Notes under the pieces: generated by a model | The model's database searches: none | The model's input: the letters and a program-made list of their open reading frames with translations, nothing else | What the model was told of the DNA's origin: nothing | Source of the DNA: Izhakiella capsodis | GTDB lineage: Bacteria; Pseudomonadota; Gammaproteobacteria; Enterobacterales; Enterobacteriaceae | NCBI RefSeq assembly: GCF_900115045.1 | Contig: NZ_FOVC01000003.1 | Span: 124,001 to 188,000, forward strand | Reading direction: 5' to 3' | Length of the DNA stretch: 64,000 nt | Shown here: piece after piece, positions 27,511 through 37,290 of the stretch | Position numbering within the stretch: the first letter of the stretch is position 1 | How the letters are laid out: each line of letters starts with the position of its first letter | Position numbers and translations under genes: made by a program

Positions 27511-27652
27511 CAGGTGACGAAAGCATTCCCTTCCAGTACCATAACGCCCTTTCTGTCACAGATAACCCATACTTCATCATTAGCCGGGCAATAATGCCAG
27601 GCACGCGGGCTATTGCCTGCACTAAACAAAACGAGAGCTGAGCCGATTATTT

Positions 27653-30559
27653 ATGCCTTTTACACTTGGTCAACGCTGGATTAGCGACACGGAGAGCGAA
27701 CTGGGATTAGGGACCGTGGTCGCTATTGATACACGCATGATCACCCTGCTATTCCCTGCTACTGGCGAAAGCCGTCTGTACGCCAGAAATGATTCCCCGG
27801 TTACCCGCGTGATGTTCAATCCTGGTGATACCATTACCAGCCATGAAGGCTGGAAGCTGGAAGTGGAGGACGTCACCGAAGAGAACGGCGTACTGACCTA
27901 TTTCGGCACCCGCACCGATAACGGTGAACAGCACGTCGCGCTGCGTGAAGTCATGCTCGACAGCAAGCTGGTGTTCAATAAACCGCAGGACAGGCTGTTT
28001 GCCGGCCAGCTGGACCGGATGGATCGCTTTGCACTGCGCTATCGCGCACGTAAATATCAGAGCGAACAATACCGGCTGAACATCAGCGGTTTACGCGGCG
28101 CGCGTACCAGTCTGATCCCCCATCAGCTGCATATCGCTCACGATGTCGGTCGCCGTCACGCGCCGCGCGTACTGCTGGCTGACGAAGTCGGCCTCGGTAA
28201 AACCATTGAAGCTGGCTTGATTATCCACCAGCAGCTGCTCGCCGGTCGTGCCGCACGGGTGCTTATCGTGGTACCTGAGACCTTGCAACATCAGTGGCTA
28301 GTAGAAATGCTGCGTCGCTTTAACCTGCGTTTTGCCCTGTTCGATGATGAACGTTATGCAGAAGCGCAGCATGATAGCGATAATCCGTTTGACACCGAAC
28401 AGCTGGTGATTTGCTCGCTGGATTTCGTCAGGCGTAATAAACAGCGTCTCGATTTGATGGCCGAAGCAGAGTGGGATCTGCTGGTGGTGGATGAAGCGCA
28501 TCATCTTGCCTGGGAGCCTGCTAATCCCAGCCGTGAATATCAGGTGATCGAACAGTTGGTCCGACAGATCCCTGGCGTATTATTGCTTACCGCCACCCCT
28601 GAGCAGCTGGGCATGGAGAGTCATTTTGCTCGCCTGCGACTGCTTGACCCAAGTCGCTTTCACGATTTCCAGCAATTTATTGCCGAGCAGCAGAATTATC
28701 GCCCGGTGGCAGATGCGGTGACCGAATTGCTGGCCGACAATGCGTTAGATCGGCAGGCGCTGAATCGCCTGAACGATCTGGTCGGCGAACAGGATATTGA
28801 GCCGCTATTACAGGTTGCTAACGGTCAGGGCGAAGGAAAAAATGCCGCCCGCCACGAACTGATTTCAATGCTGATGGATCGTCACGGAACCAGTCGGGTG
28901 CTGTTTCGTAATACGCGTGGCGGGGTAAAAGGCTTCCCTCATCGCGAGCTACACGCAATCCGTCTACCGCTCCCCAGTCAGTATCAGACCGCAATTAACG
29001 TATCGGGCATTATGAACGGCAATAAAAACGCCGAAAATCGCGCCCGTGACATGCTCTATCCTGAACAAATATACCAGGCGTTTGAGGGTGAAAATGGCAC
29101 CTGGTGGAACTTTGATCCACGCGTTGAGTGGCTAATGGGCTACCTCACCAGCAACCGCCAGCAAAAGATCCTGGTGATTTGCGCGAAGGCGGAAACCGCA
29201 CTGCAGCTTGAGCAGGTCTTGCGGGAACGTGAGGGGATCCGCGCGGCGGTATTCCACGAAGGGCTGTCTATTATCGAGCGTGATCGTGCCGCCGCCTGGT
29301 TCGCCGCCGAAGAGGACGGTGCTCAGGTGCTTTTGTGCTCCGAGATTGGCTCAGAGGGGCGTAACTTCCAGTTCGCCAGCCAAATGGTGATGTTTGATCT
29401 ACCCGCTAATCCTGACCTGTTAGAGCAGCGCATTGGTCGATTGGATCGCATAGGTCAGGCCCACGATATTCGGATCATGGTGCCTTATCTGGAAAAAACC
29501 GCCCAGGCGGTTTTACTGCGCTGGTATCACGAGGGGCTGGATGCTTTCGAGCACACTTGTCCCACCGGACGCACTATTTACGATCAGGTTTACAGCACGC
29601 TGATAAACTATCTGGCCGAACCGCAAAATGATGCCGGACTGGATGCATTTATTCAAACCTGTCGCCAGCAGCATAGCCAGATCAAACAGCAGCTGGAGCA
29701 GGGGCGCGACCGCTTGCTCGAACTCAACTCCAATGGTGGTGAGCACGCACAGCAGCTGGCGGCGCAAATTGAACAGCAAGACAACCATATTGAACTGGTG
29801 AACTTTGCACTGAATCTGTTTGATATCGTCGGTATCAATCAGGAAGACCGCAGCGACAATCTGCTGGTCCTGACGCCATCTGACCATATGCTGGTACCGG
29901 ACTTCCCTGGCCTGCCTGAAGATGGCTGCACCATTACCTTCGATCGTCATAAGGCCCTGTCGCGTGAAGATGCACAGTATGTGACCTGGGAGCACCCACT
30001 GATCCTTAACGGGCTGGATCTGATCCTGTCCGGAGATACCGGCAGCTGCGCCCTGTCTCTGCTGAAAAACAAGGCCCTGCCGGTGGGTACACTACTGGTT
30101 GAGCTAATCTATGTCGTTGAAGCCCAGGCGCCTAAGCATTTGCAACTGACGCGATTCCTGCCGCCAACGCCAGTACGCCTGCTGCTCGACAGCAGCGGTA
30201 ACAATCTGGCGCAGAAGGTAGAATTTGAGGGCTTTAATCGCCAGCTGAATGCGGTTAACCGCCACACCGGCAGTAAGCTGGTAAACGCGGTGCAGCAAGA
30301 AGTGCATCAGATGTTGATCCAGGGCGAGACACACATTATTGCTAAGGCCCAGGAGATTATCGCTGATGCCCGGCATCAGGCTGATGAGACCCTGAGTGCA
30401 GAGCTGAACCGACTTGAAGCGCTAAGGGCGGTTAATCCGACCATCCGCGATGATGAAGTTGCCGCGCTTGAGGAAAACCGCCAGCAGGTCCTCAATAGCC
30501 TCAATGACGCCGGATGGCGGCTCGACGCTCTGCGGCTGATTGTGGTGACCCATCAGTAA
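27653..30559 (+). CDS. rapA: RNA polymerase-associated ATPase RapA (HepA)
   Basis: Swi2/Snf2 ATPase that binds RNA polymerase and promotes its recycling. The 968 residues equal E. coli RapA. N-terminal Tudor-like domains precede the ATPase core: Walker A ADEVGLGKTIEAG near residue 178, DEAHHLAW near 280, LLTATPEQLG, and the C-terminal helicase motifs SEIGSEGRNFQFA and QRIGRLDRIGQ near residue 600. The 142-nt gap after polB holds nothing recognisable beyond a possible promoter. Confidence 0.98.
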   Translation: MPFTLGQRWISDTESELGLGTVVAIDTRMITLLFPATGESRLYARNDSPVTRVMFNPGDTITSHEGWKLEVEDVTEENGVLTYFGTRTDNGEQHVALREVMLDSKLVFNKPQDRLFAGQLDRMDRFALRYRARKYQSEQYRLNISGLRGARTSLIPHQLHIAHDVGRRHAPRVLLADEVGLGKTIEAGLIIHQQLLAGRAARVLIVVPETLQHQWLVEMLRRFNLRFALFDDERYAEAQHDSDNPFDTEQLVICSLDFVRRNKQRLDLMAEAEWDLLVVDEAHHLAWEPANPSREYQVIEQLVRQIPGVLLLTATPEQLGMESHFARLRLLDPSRFHDFQQFIAEQQNYRPVADAVTELLADNALDRQALNRLNDLVGEQDIEPLLQVANGQGEGKNAARHELISMLMDRHGTSRVLFRNTRGGVKGFPHRELHAIRLPLPSQYQTAINVSGIMNGNKNAENRARDMLYPEQIYQAFEGENGTWWNFDPRVEWLMGYLTSNRQQKILVICAKAETALQLEQVLREREGIRAAVFHEGLSIIERDRAAAWFAAEEDGAQVLLCSEIGSEGRNFQFASQMVMFDLPANPDLLEQRIGRLDRIGQAHDIRIMVPYLEKTAQAVLLRWYHEGLDAFEHTCPTGRTIYDQVYSTLINYLAEPQNDAGLDAFIQTCRQQHSQIKQQLEQGRDRLLELNSNGGEHAQQLAAQIEQQDNHIELVNFALNLFDIVGINQEDRSDNLLVLTPSDHMLVPDFPGLPEDGCTITFDRHKALSREDAQYVTWEHPLILNGLDLILSGDTGSCALSLLKNKALPVGTLLVELIYVVEAQAPKHLQLTRFLPPTPVRLLLDSSGNNLAQKVEFEGFNRQLNAVNRHTGSKLVNAVQQEVHQMLIQGETHIIAKAQEIIADARHQADETLSAELNRLEALRAVNPTIRDDEVAALEENRQQVLNSLNDAGWRLDALRLIVVTHQ

Positions 30560-30566
30560 GTAACCC

Positions 30567-30590
30567 GCTCCCCGGACGGGGAGCCTTTCT
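30567..30590 (+). terminator. Terminator after rapA
   Basis: A perfect 8-bp stem, GCTCCCCG / CGGGGAGC (30567-30584), begins 8 nt after the rapA stop and is followed by CTTTCTC. The U tract is interrupted, so read-through into rluA, 30 nt downstream, is possible. Confidence 0.65.
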
Positions 30591-30613
30591 CTGATCAATG
30601 AGTGAGCATGTAA

Positions 30614-31267
30614 ATGGAACCCTACCATCCGCCGCGCGAACCCTGGCTGCATATCCTGTATCAGGATGAGCATATTATGGTGGTCAACAAGCCAAGTGGG
30701 CTGCTGTCAGTTCCGGGCCGCCTGGTTGAACACAATGACAGCATTATGACGCGTATCCAACGTGACTTCCCACAGGCTGAGTCGGTTCACCGCCTGGATA
30801 TGGCCACCAGCGGAATTTTAGTAGTCGCGCTCGACAAAGTCGCTGAGCGCGACCTCAAGCGCCAGTTTCGCGAGCGGGAACCACAAAAAATTTATATCGC
30901 GCGCATATGGGGGCATCCGGAAAAAGAGCGGGGATTGGTAGACTTACCCCTGATCTGCGACTGGCCTAACCGACCAAAACAAAAAGTTTGCAGCGAAACC
31001 GGTAAACCCGCGCAGACCGAATGGCAGGTGCTTGCTCTTGAGCCGGACAATAGCGCCCGCATCCAGCTCAAGCCGATTACCGGCCGCTCACATCAGCTAC
31101 GTGTGCATATGCTGGCTATCGGTCATCCCATACTCGGAGATGGCTTTTATGCGCCACCAACGGCGCTGGCGATGGCACCTCGCCTGCAACTGCATGCGGA
31201 ATCGCTGACTATCACTCATCCCCGGTACGGCACGCCCATGACCTTTCGCCAACCGGCAGATTTTTAA
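30614..31267 (+). CDS. rluA: Dual-specificity pseudouridine synthase RluA
   Basis: Isomerises uridine at position 746 of 23S rRNA and U32 of several tRNAs. The 217-residue product (E. coli 219) has the family motif VHRLDMATSG near residue 62, whose aspartate is the nucleophile, plus KIYIARIWG and PITGRSHQLRVH. It starts 54 nt after rapA, its usual neighbour. Confidence 0.96.
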   Translation: MEPYHPPREPWLHILYQDEHIMVVNKPSGLLSVPGRLVEHNDSIMTRIQRDFPQAESVHRLDMATSGILVVALDKVAERDLKRQFREREPQKIYIARIWGHPEKERGLVDLPLICDWPNRPKQKVCSETGKPAQTEWQVLALEPDNSARIQLKPITGRSHQLRVHMLAIGHPILGDGFYAPPTALAMAPRLQLHAESLTITHPRYGTPMTFRQPADF

Positions 31268-31592
31268 TCCACACTGCCTGATAGCACAGCGAACCCGCTG
31301 CCTGCCCGATTTTTCTGCTCAACGCGGTTAAAACTCTCCCGGATGCGGCAAAAGAGAAAACCGCGTCGGGAAAAACAGGGTGAATCGCTCATCTGACAGA
31401 CTTAAGCAGTGAAAGCAGGTTGTAACCTGCATGAGAATAACCCTTCTTCGGCAGCGGTAAGTGCGATGACCGCGCGCAGAGAGCGCCCCATATATCATCG
31501 ACCTCACAGCAAACAGAAACCGTTGTGTATAAACGCCGTTGCCTGGCCTGATTAGCCCACCGCTGAAAGGGCTAATGGTCAGTCAGCCGGAC
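31268..31592. other. rluA-djlA intergenic region with two stem-loops
   Basis: About 325 nt between convergent rluA and djlA with no gene I can support. It holds an imperfect REP-like stem, CCCGGATGCGG (31338-31348) with CCGCGTCGGG (31361-31370), and a perfect 8-bp stem, ATTAGCCC (31551-31558) with GGGCTAAT (31569-31576), just beyond the djlA stop. Neither is followed by a strong T run on either strand, so termination is possible but not clear. Confidence 0.5.
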
Positions 31593-32408
31593 TTATTTCA
31601 GCCCGCGCTCACGGCGGATGAGATCATACGCCGCCTGAATACTTTGCGCCTTCTGCTTAGCCACCTCCATCATTTGTGGCGGCAAACCTTTAGCGACCAG
31701 TTTATCCGGATGATGCTCACTCATCAGCTTGCGATAGGCGCGTTTAATCGTGGTATTGTCATCATCAGCCTTGACTCCGAGTACACTGCAAGCGTCCTGC
31801 AATGTAGGCCCACGCGCATCTTGCTGATATCTGCCCTGACGGCTCTGCCCCTGTGCGCCGCCAAAATGCTGTCCGCTGGTCATCATACGCAGATATTGAT
31901 CGAACTGGATGCGTGAGATACCCAGTTCCTCGGCGATAACATACAGCACCTGGCGTTCATTGGGATGCAGCTGTCCGTCGGCAAAGGCGGCCTGAATCTG
32001 TATTTCAAGGAACATGCGAATCAGGTCAAAGCGACCAAAGCAGGCGTTTTTCAGTTCGCGTAACTTCTGTCTCAGTGGGAAGTCGCTTAGCTTACCTTCG
32101 CGAAAAGCCTGCTGTGCCGCGGTACGAGCATCGCCATGCAGCTGCATCCGATCCATCTGTAGCGTTGCCATCTGAATATCCACGTCGGTGACACGCCCCT
32201 TCGCTTTTGTCAGATGCCCCATGACCTGGTAGGTCGTTCGAAAAAACAGAGACTGGCGTTCCTGATTACTGGAAAAATAACTCTGTCGCGGGACAGAAAG
32301 CGTTTTATCGACCAAATGCCCAATCATTATCCCTGCCAGCACGGCCCAAAAACCGCCGCCGCTTAGTGAGCCAAGGACTAAACCAATAACTTTTCCCCAG
32401 TAGCGCAT
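31593..32408 (-). CDS. djlA: Membrane-anchored DnaJ-like co-chaperone DjlA
   Basis: Type III J-domain protein, anchored in the inner membrane, that stimulates DnaK; linked in E. coli to Rcs activation. The 271 residues equal E. coli DjlA. There is one N-terminal glycine-rich hydrophobic segment (near residues 5-30), a central TerB-like helical domain, a Gly/Gln-rich linker, and a C-terminal J domain with the essential HPD in EHHPDK near residue 235. Divergent from lptD. Confidence 0.96.
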   Translation of the reverse strand: MRYWGKVIGLVLGSLSGGGFWAVLAGIMIGHLVDKTLSVPRQSYFSSNQERQSLFFRTTYQVMGHLTKAKGRVTDVDIQMATLQMDRMQLHGDARTAAQQAFREGKLSDFPLRQKLRELKNACFGRFDLIRMFLEIQIQAAFADGQLHPNERQVLYVIAEELGISRIQFDQYLRMMTSGQHFGGAQGQSRQGRYQQDARGPTLQDACSVLGVKADDDNTTIKRAYRKLMSEHHPDKLVAKGLPPQMMEVAKQKAQSIQAAYDLIRRERGLK

Positions 32409-32587
32409 AAACTCCTCAATTCGCCATGAAACCGGCTAGAAATTGCTTTATCATACCCGTCATTTATCTCAGCGCCTAACGGCAACGTGGAAAGCAAGGA
32501 TTAACACTAGCGCAACGCTGTTGAGTAAGTTAGTCTCTGACCGTTTGTCGGCTTGAAACCAGTTATCACGGAATTTTGATACTTCGT

Positions 32588-34960
32588 ATGAAAAAACGTT
32601 TACCAACCCTGCTGGCCACATTGATTGGCTCTGCAATTTACAGCCAGTGCGGACTTGCCGACGACCTTGCATCGCAATGCATGCTTGGCGTGCCCGAATA
32701 TACGCGCCCTCTTGTCCAGGGCAATGCCAATAGCCTTCCGGTAACGATAAAATCAAATCAAGCCGACAGTAAATTTCCTGATAACGCCGTTTTCAGCGGT
32801 GATGTTGACATTCAGCAAGGCAATCGCCGCCTGCGGTCAGACGAGGTTCAACTCCACCAGAAGCAGCTGAATGGTCAGACCACGACGGTGCGTACCGTCG
32901 ATGCGCTGGGCCATGTTCACTACGACGATAACCAGGTCATTTTGCGCGGGCCAAAAGCCTGGTCAAATCTGAATACCAAAGATACTAACGTCTGGGATGG
33001 CAGTTATCAGATGGTCGGGCGCCAGGGGCGCGGTACGGGCGAGCAAATGGAACTTCGCGACAACAGTCGCTATACCATTTTAAAAGACGGCACCTTCACA
33101 AGCTGTTTGCCGGGCAGCAATAGCTGGAGTATCGCCGGTTCTGAAATCATTCAGGACCGTAAAGAGCAGCTGGCAGAGATATGGAACGCACGCGTTAAAA
33201 TCGGCTCCATTCCGGTGTTTTATAGCCCTTATTTGCAGCTGCCAATGGGCGATCGCCGTCGTTCCGGCTTTTTAATCCCCAACATGAAGTTCGCAAACAA
33301 CAGCGGCATTGAGTTTATGCTGCCCTATTACTGGAATATTGCGCCACAAGCGGATGCGACCATTACCCCGCATTACATCGAAAAGCGCGGCTTCCAGTTA
33401 CAAAACGAGTTTCGTTATCTGAGCAAAGCTGGCGCGGGTTTGATGGAGTTCGACTACATGGGATCGGACAGAGTTTACCGTAGTCGTATTGAAGATGGTC
33501 AATACGCCGGTAACCCAAATGACACCAAGCGCTGGATGTTCTACTGGCAGCACAATGGCGTCTATGACCAACACTGGCGTTTTAACGTCGATTACACCAG
33601 GGTTAGCGATCCCTACTATTTCAGCGATCTGGATTCTGTCTACGGCAACTCAACCGATGGCTATGCCACGCAAAAGTTCAGCCTGGGCTACGCTGACACT
33701 AACTGGGATGCCACCTTATCGAGCAAACAGTTTCAGGTATTCCAGCTCAACAGTACCAACAACGTCTATCGCGCCGAACCGCAGCTCGACCTGAATTATT
33801 ACAAAAATAATCTTGGACCGTTTGACAGCCACATTTACGCTCAGGCGGTAAAATTCACCAACGTGAATTCAAACTATCCTGACGCAACCCGCCTGCATAT
33901 CGAGCCCTCGATAAACTTGCCGCTTGCTAACAGCTGGGCCAGCCTGAATACTGAAGCCAAGCTGCTGGCCACCCACTATCAGCAGGACGATATAAACTGG
34001 TATAACCGGCAGGTTGACAGCAATAATCAGCTACGTGGTACGGTAAATCGCGTAATGCCGCAGTTTAAAACTGACGGTAGGGTGATATTCGACCGCAACA
34101 TGGACTGGTCGCCGGGCTACACCCAAACGCTGGAACCGCGTTTACAGTATCTGTACATTCCCTATCGCAATCAGAGCGATATCAACGTTTATGACTCAAC
34201 CCTCTTGCAAAGCGACTATAGCGGCCTGTTCCGCGACCGTAGTTACAGTGGTCTTGATCGCATCGCCTCAGCTAACCAGTTGACAACCGGGGTCACCACA
34301 CGCATTTTTGATAACGATCTGGTGGAACGTTTTAACGCTTCTATTGGTCAAATCTATTCGTTCACTCCCTCGCGGACCGGGGTAACGAACAATTATTTTG
34401 ATGGTAACAAAGATAATACCGGTAGCATCGTATGGGCTGGGGATACCTACTGGAAGATAAACGATAACTGGTCAACGCGCGGCGGCCTGCAATATGACGC
34501 CCGTTTAAACTCAGTGACCACAGGCAACGCGGTACTTGAATATCGTCGCGATGCCGACCGCGTGTTGCAGCTAAACTATCGTTACACCAGCCCACAGTAT
34601 ATTCAGGCAACACTGCCGAATATTCAGAATCCTGGCTATCAGCAAGGCATATCGCAGGTGGGTGCAACCGCCAGCTGGCCATTTGCCGACTCCTGGTCAG
34701 TGGTGGGCGCCTGGTATTACGACACCAAAGCGAGACAGCCGGCTGACCAGCTACTCGGCGTACAATACAGCTCATGCTGCTATGCCATTCGCGTTGGTTA
34801 CGAACGTAAGATAACTAACTGGGACTACACTCGTGATGAAAGTAAATATGACAATCAAATCTCATTCAGTATTGAACTTCGCGGCCTGAGTTCTGACTAC
34901 AGTCTGGGCACGGACAAGATGCTTCGTCAGGGCATCCTGCCTTATCAGCCCGCATTCTGA
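32588..34960 (+). CDS. lptD: LPS-assembly outer-membrane protein LptD
   Basis: Outer-membrane translocon that, with LptE, inserts lipopolysaccharide into the outer leaflet. ATG 32588 gives 790 residues (E. coli 784) starting MKKRLPTLLA, with a signal peptide ending near GLADD. A periplasmic OstA/jellyroll domain (residues ~55-200) precedes the beta-barrel. The four disulfide cysteines are in ASQCML, TSCLPGS and SSCCYAIR. It heads the run lptD-surA-pdxA-rsmA-apaGH. Confidence 0.97.
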   Translation: MKKRLPTLLATLIGSAIYSQCGLADDLASQCMLGVPEYTRPLVQGNANSLPVTIKSNQADSKFPDNAVFSGDVDIQQGNRRLRSDEVQLHQKQLNGQTTTVRTVDALGHVHYDDNQVILRGPKAWSNLNTKDTNVWDGSYQMVGRQGRGTGEQMELRDNSRYTILKDGTFTSCLPGSNSWSIAGSEIIQDRKEQLAEIWNARVKIGSIPVFYSPYLQLPMGDRRRSGFLIPNMKFANNSGIEFMLPYYWNIAPQADATITPHYIEKRGFQLQNEFRYLSKAGAGLMEFDYMGSDRVYRSRIEDGQYAGNPNDTKRWMFYWQHNGVYDQHWRFNVDYTRVSDPYYFSDLDSVYGNSTDGYATQKFSLGYADTNWDATLSSKQFQVFQLNSTNNVYRAEPQLDLNYYKNNLGPFDSHIYAQAVKFTNVNSNYPDATRLHIEPSINLPLANSWASLNTEAKLLATHYQQDDINWYNRQVDSNNQLRGTVNRVMPQFKTDGRVIFDRNMDWSPGYTQTLEPRLQYLYIPYRNQSDINVYDSTLLQSDYSGLFRDRSYSGLDRIASANQLTTGVTTRIFDNDLVERFNASIGQIYSFTPSRTGVTNNYFDGNKDNTGSIVWAGDTYWKINDNWSTRGGLQYDARLNSVTTGNAVLEYRRDADRVLQLNYRYTSPQYIQATLPNIQNPGYQQGISQVGATASWPFADSWSVVGAWYYDTKARQPADQLLGVQYSSCCYAIRVGYERKITNWDYTRDESKYDNQISFSIELRGLSSDYSLGTDKMLRQGILPYQPAF

Positions 34961-35012
34961 TTATGACGATTGACCAGTAAACCTGCATTGCAGACAAACG
35001 AATGGAAAATGT

Positions 35013-36308
35013 ATGAAGATCTGGAGAATGTTGATTCTCGGCCTGGCGCTCAGCGCTAACGTCGCGTTCGCAGCCCCACAAGTTATTGATAGAGTTGCAG
35101 CCGTAGTAAATAACGGCGTAGTCCTGGAAAGTGACGTTGACAGCATGATGCAGTCGGTGAAAAAACAGGCGAATGAAGCGGGTCAGCAGCTACCGGACGA
35201 CAAGGTGCTACGTCATCAGATCCTGGAAAAGCTGATAATGGATCAAATCCTGCTGCAGATGGCAAAACAGGCCGGCATACAAATCACGGATGCTCAGGTG
35301 GATCAAGCCATTATCAATATTGCTTCACAAAATCACATGACGATGGATCAGCTACGCAGCAGACTGGCTAGCGATGGCATGAATTACAATGCTTATCGCG
35401 AGCAAATCCGCAAAGAGATGGCTATTGCGGAAATTCGTAACGCCGAAGTTCGTCGCCGTATCACGATCCTGCCTCAGGAAGTGGATTCGCTGGCAAAGCA
35501 GATCAGTAAACAAAATGACGCCGGCGCGGAATTCAATCTGAGTCAGATTCTGCTGCCGCTGCCGGAAAATCCGACTCAACAGCAGGTTGATACGCAGGAT
35601 AAACTGGCGCAAAAACTGATTGGTGAAGCCAGAAAAGGCGATGATTTTGGCAAGCTGGCGATCACCTATTCAGCCGATCAGTCCGCCCTCAAAGGTGGCA
35701 ATATGGGCTGGGGACGTCTGCAAGAAATCCCCACCCTGTTTGCTGAAGCGCTGGTGACCGCTAAAAAAGGCGATATCATCGGGCCCATTCGTTCCGGTGC
35801 GGGTTTTCACATTCTGAAAGTAAATGACATCCGCGATAACAATAAAAATGTGTCGGTCACTGAAGTCCACGCACGGCATATTTTGCTGCGAACATCGCCA
35901 GTCATGACCAATGAGCAAGCCCGCGCTAAGCTGGAGCAGATCGCAAGTGAAATCCGCAGCGGTAAGCTGAGCTTTGCCGCAGCTGCCCGCGAATACTCGC
36001 AGGACCCCGGTTCCGCTAACCAGGGTGGCGATCTCGGCTGGAGCTCGCCAGAAGCGTTTGATCCAGCATTCCGTGATGCGTTACTTAAGCTGAAAAAAGG
36101 CGAAATAAGCGGCCCGGTTCATTCATCCTACGGCTGGCATCTGATCCAGCTGTTGGGTACGCGTAAGGTTGATAATACGAATGCGGCCGAGAAAGAGCGC
36201 GCCTGGCGCATGCTCTTTAATCGTAAGTTTGCCGAAGAAGCGCAAACCTGGATGCAGGAACAACGCGCCAGCGCCTACGTGAAAATCCTCTCCCCGAATG
36301 CCTTATAA
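35013..36308 (+). CDS. surA: Periplasmic chaperone/prolyl isomerase SurA
   Basis: Main periplasmic chaperone for outer-membrane proteins, including LptD encoded just upstream. The 431 residues (E. coli 428) comprise a signal peptide ending AFA-AP near residue 21, an N-terminal chaperone domain, two parvulin domains (near residues 175-275 and 285-385, each ending in GFHILK or GWHLIQ) and a short C-terminal helix. The stop overlaps pdxA by 11 nt. Confidence 0.97.
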   Translation: MKIWRMLILGLALSANVAFAAPQVIDRVAAVVNNGVVLESDVDSMMQSVKKQANEAGQQLPDDKVLRHQILEKLIMDQILLQMAKQAGIQITDAQVDQAIINIASQNHMTMDQLRSRLASDGMNYNAYREQIRKEMAIAEIRNAEVRRRITILPQEVDSLAKQISKQNDAGAEFNLSQILLPLPENPTQQQVDTQDKLAQKLIGEARKGDDFGKLAITYSADQSALKGGNMGWGRLQEIPTLFAEALVTAKKGDIIGPIRSGAGFHILKVNDIRDNNKNVSVTEVHARHILLRTSPVMTNEQARAKLEQIASEIRSGKLSFAAAAREYSQDPGSANQGGDLGWSSPEAFDPAFRDALLKLKKGEISGPVHSSYGWHLIQLLGTRKVDNTNAAEKERAWRMLFNRKFAEEAQTWMQEQRASAYVKILSPNAL

Positions 36309-37290
36309 CGTTCGCGTGGTGATAACTCCCGGCGAACCTGCCGGGATTGGACCGGATTTGACGCTGGCGTTAGCCCAGCGTCAATGGCCGGTTGAGCTGG
36401 TAGCCTGTGCTTCACCCCGGCTGCTACGCGAACGCGCTCAGCAGTTGGGGCTTAATATCAGACTGCGTGAATACCAATCAGACGTTGCGGCTCAACCACA
36501 GCAAGCCGGAACGCTGACCGTCTTACCTGTTGATCTCCCTCATCCGGTAAATGCCGGAGAACTCTGTGTCGAAAATAGTCATTACGTGTTGGAAACGCTG
36601 ACGCGCGCTTGCGATGGCTGCCTGTCTGACGAATTTGCGGCACTGATCACCGGCCCGGTTCATAAAGGCGTGATCAACGATGCAGGCATCCCTTTTACCG
36701 GCCATACCGAATTCTTAGAACAGCGTGCAGGCTGCCAGCGGGTAGTCATGATGCTCGCGACTGAAGCGCTACGCGTGGCGCTGGCAACCACACATCTGCC
36801 GCTGAAAGATGTTTCTGCTGCAATCAGCCGGGAAAGCCTGTCTCAGGTAATACATATCCTCCATCGCGACTTGCAGCAGAAGTTCGGTAAAGCCCAACCG
36901 CATATTCTGGTGTGCGGCCTGAATCCTCATGCCGGGGAGAGCGGACATATGGGTCGGGAGGAGATTGATACGATTATTCCCGTACTCAACAAGCTACGCG
37001 AGCAGGGAATGATACTGAGCGGCCCATTACCTGCTGATACACTATTTCAGCCCAAATATCTGCAAAATGCTGATGCAGTACTGGCGATGTATCACGATCA
37101 GGGTCTGCCGGTGCTAAAATATCAGGGGTTCGGCCGCGCGGTAAATATTACCCTTGGCCTGCCATTTATCCGTACTTCCGTCGATCACGGCACGGCGCTT
37201 GAACTGGCCGGCCGGAGCGAGGCGGATGCGGGCAGCTTTATAACAGCGCTTAACCTCGCCATTAGTATGATAAAAACCAGCAATGAATAA
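36298..37290 (+). CDS. pdxA: 4-hydroxythreonine-4-phosphate dehydrogenase PdxA
   Basis: NAD-dependent enzyme of de novo pyridoxal phosphate synthesis. The 330 residues (E. coli 329) begin with ITPGEPAGIGPD and contain TGPVHKGVIN, GHTEFLE, CGLNPHAGE and AMYHDQGLPVLKY with the metal-ligand histidines. It overlaps surA by 11 nt and rsmA by 8 nt, so expression is likely coupled. Confidence 0.97.
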   Translation: MPYNVRVVITPGEPAGIGPDLTLALAQRQWPVELVACASPRLLRERAQQLGLNIRLREYQSDVAAQPQQAGTLTVLPVDLPHPVNAGELCVENSHYVLETLTRACDGCLSDEFAALITGPVHKGVINDAGIPFTGHTEFLEQRAGCQRVVMMLATEALRVALATTHLPLKDVSAAISRESLSQVIHILHRDLQQKFGKAQPHILVCGLNPHAGESGHMGREEIDTIIPVLNKLREQGMILSGPLPADTLFQPKYLQNADAVLAMYHDQGLPVLKYQGFGRAVNITLGLPFIRTSVDHGTALELAGRSEADAGSFITALNLAISMIKTSNE

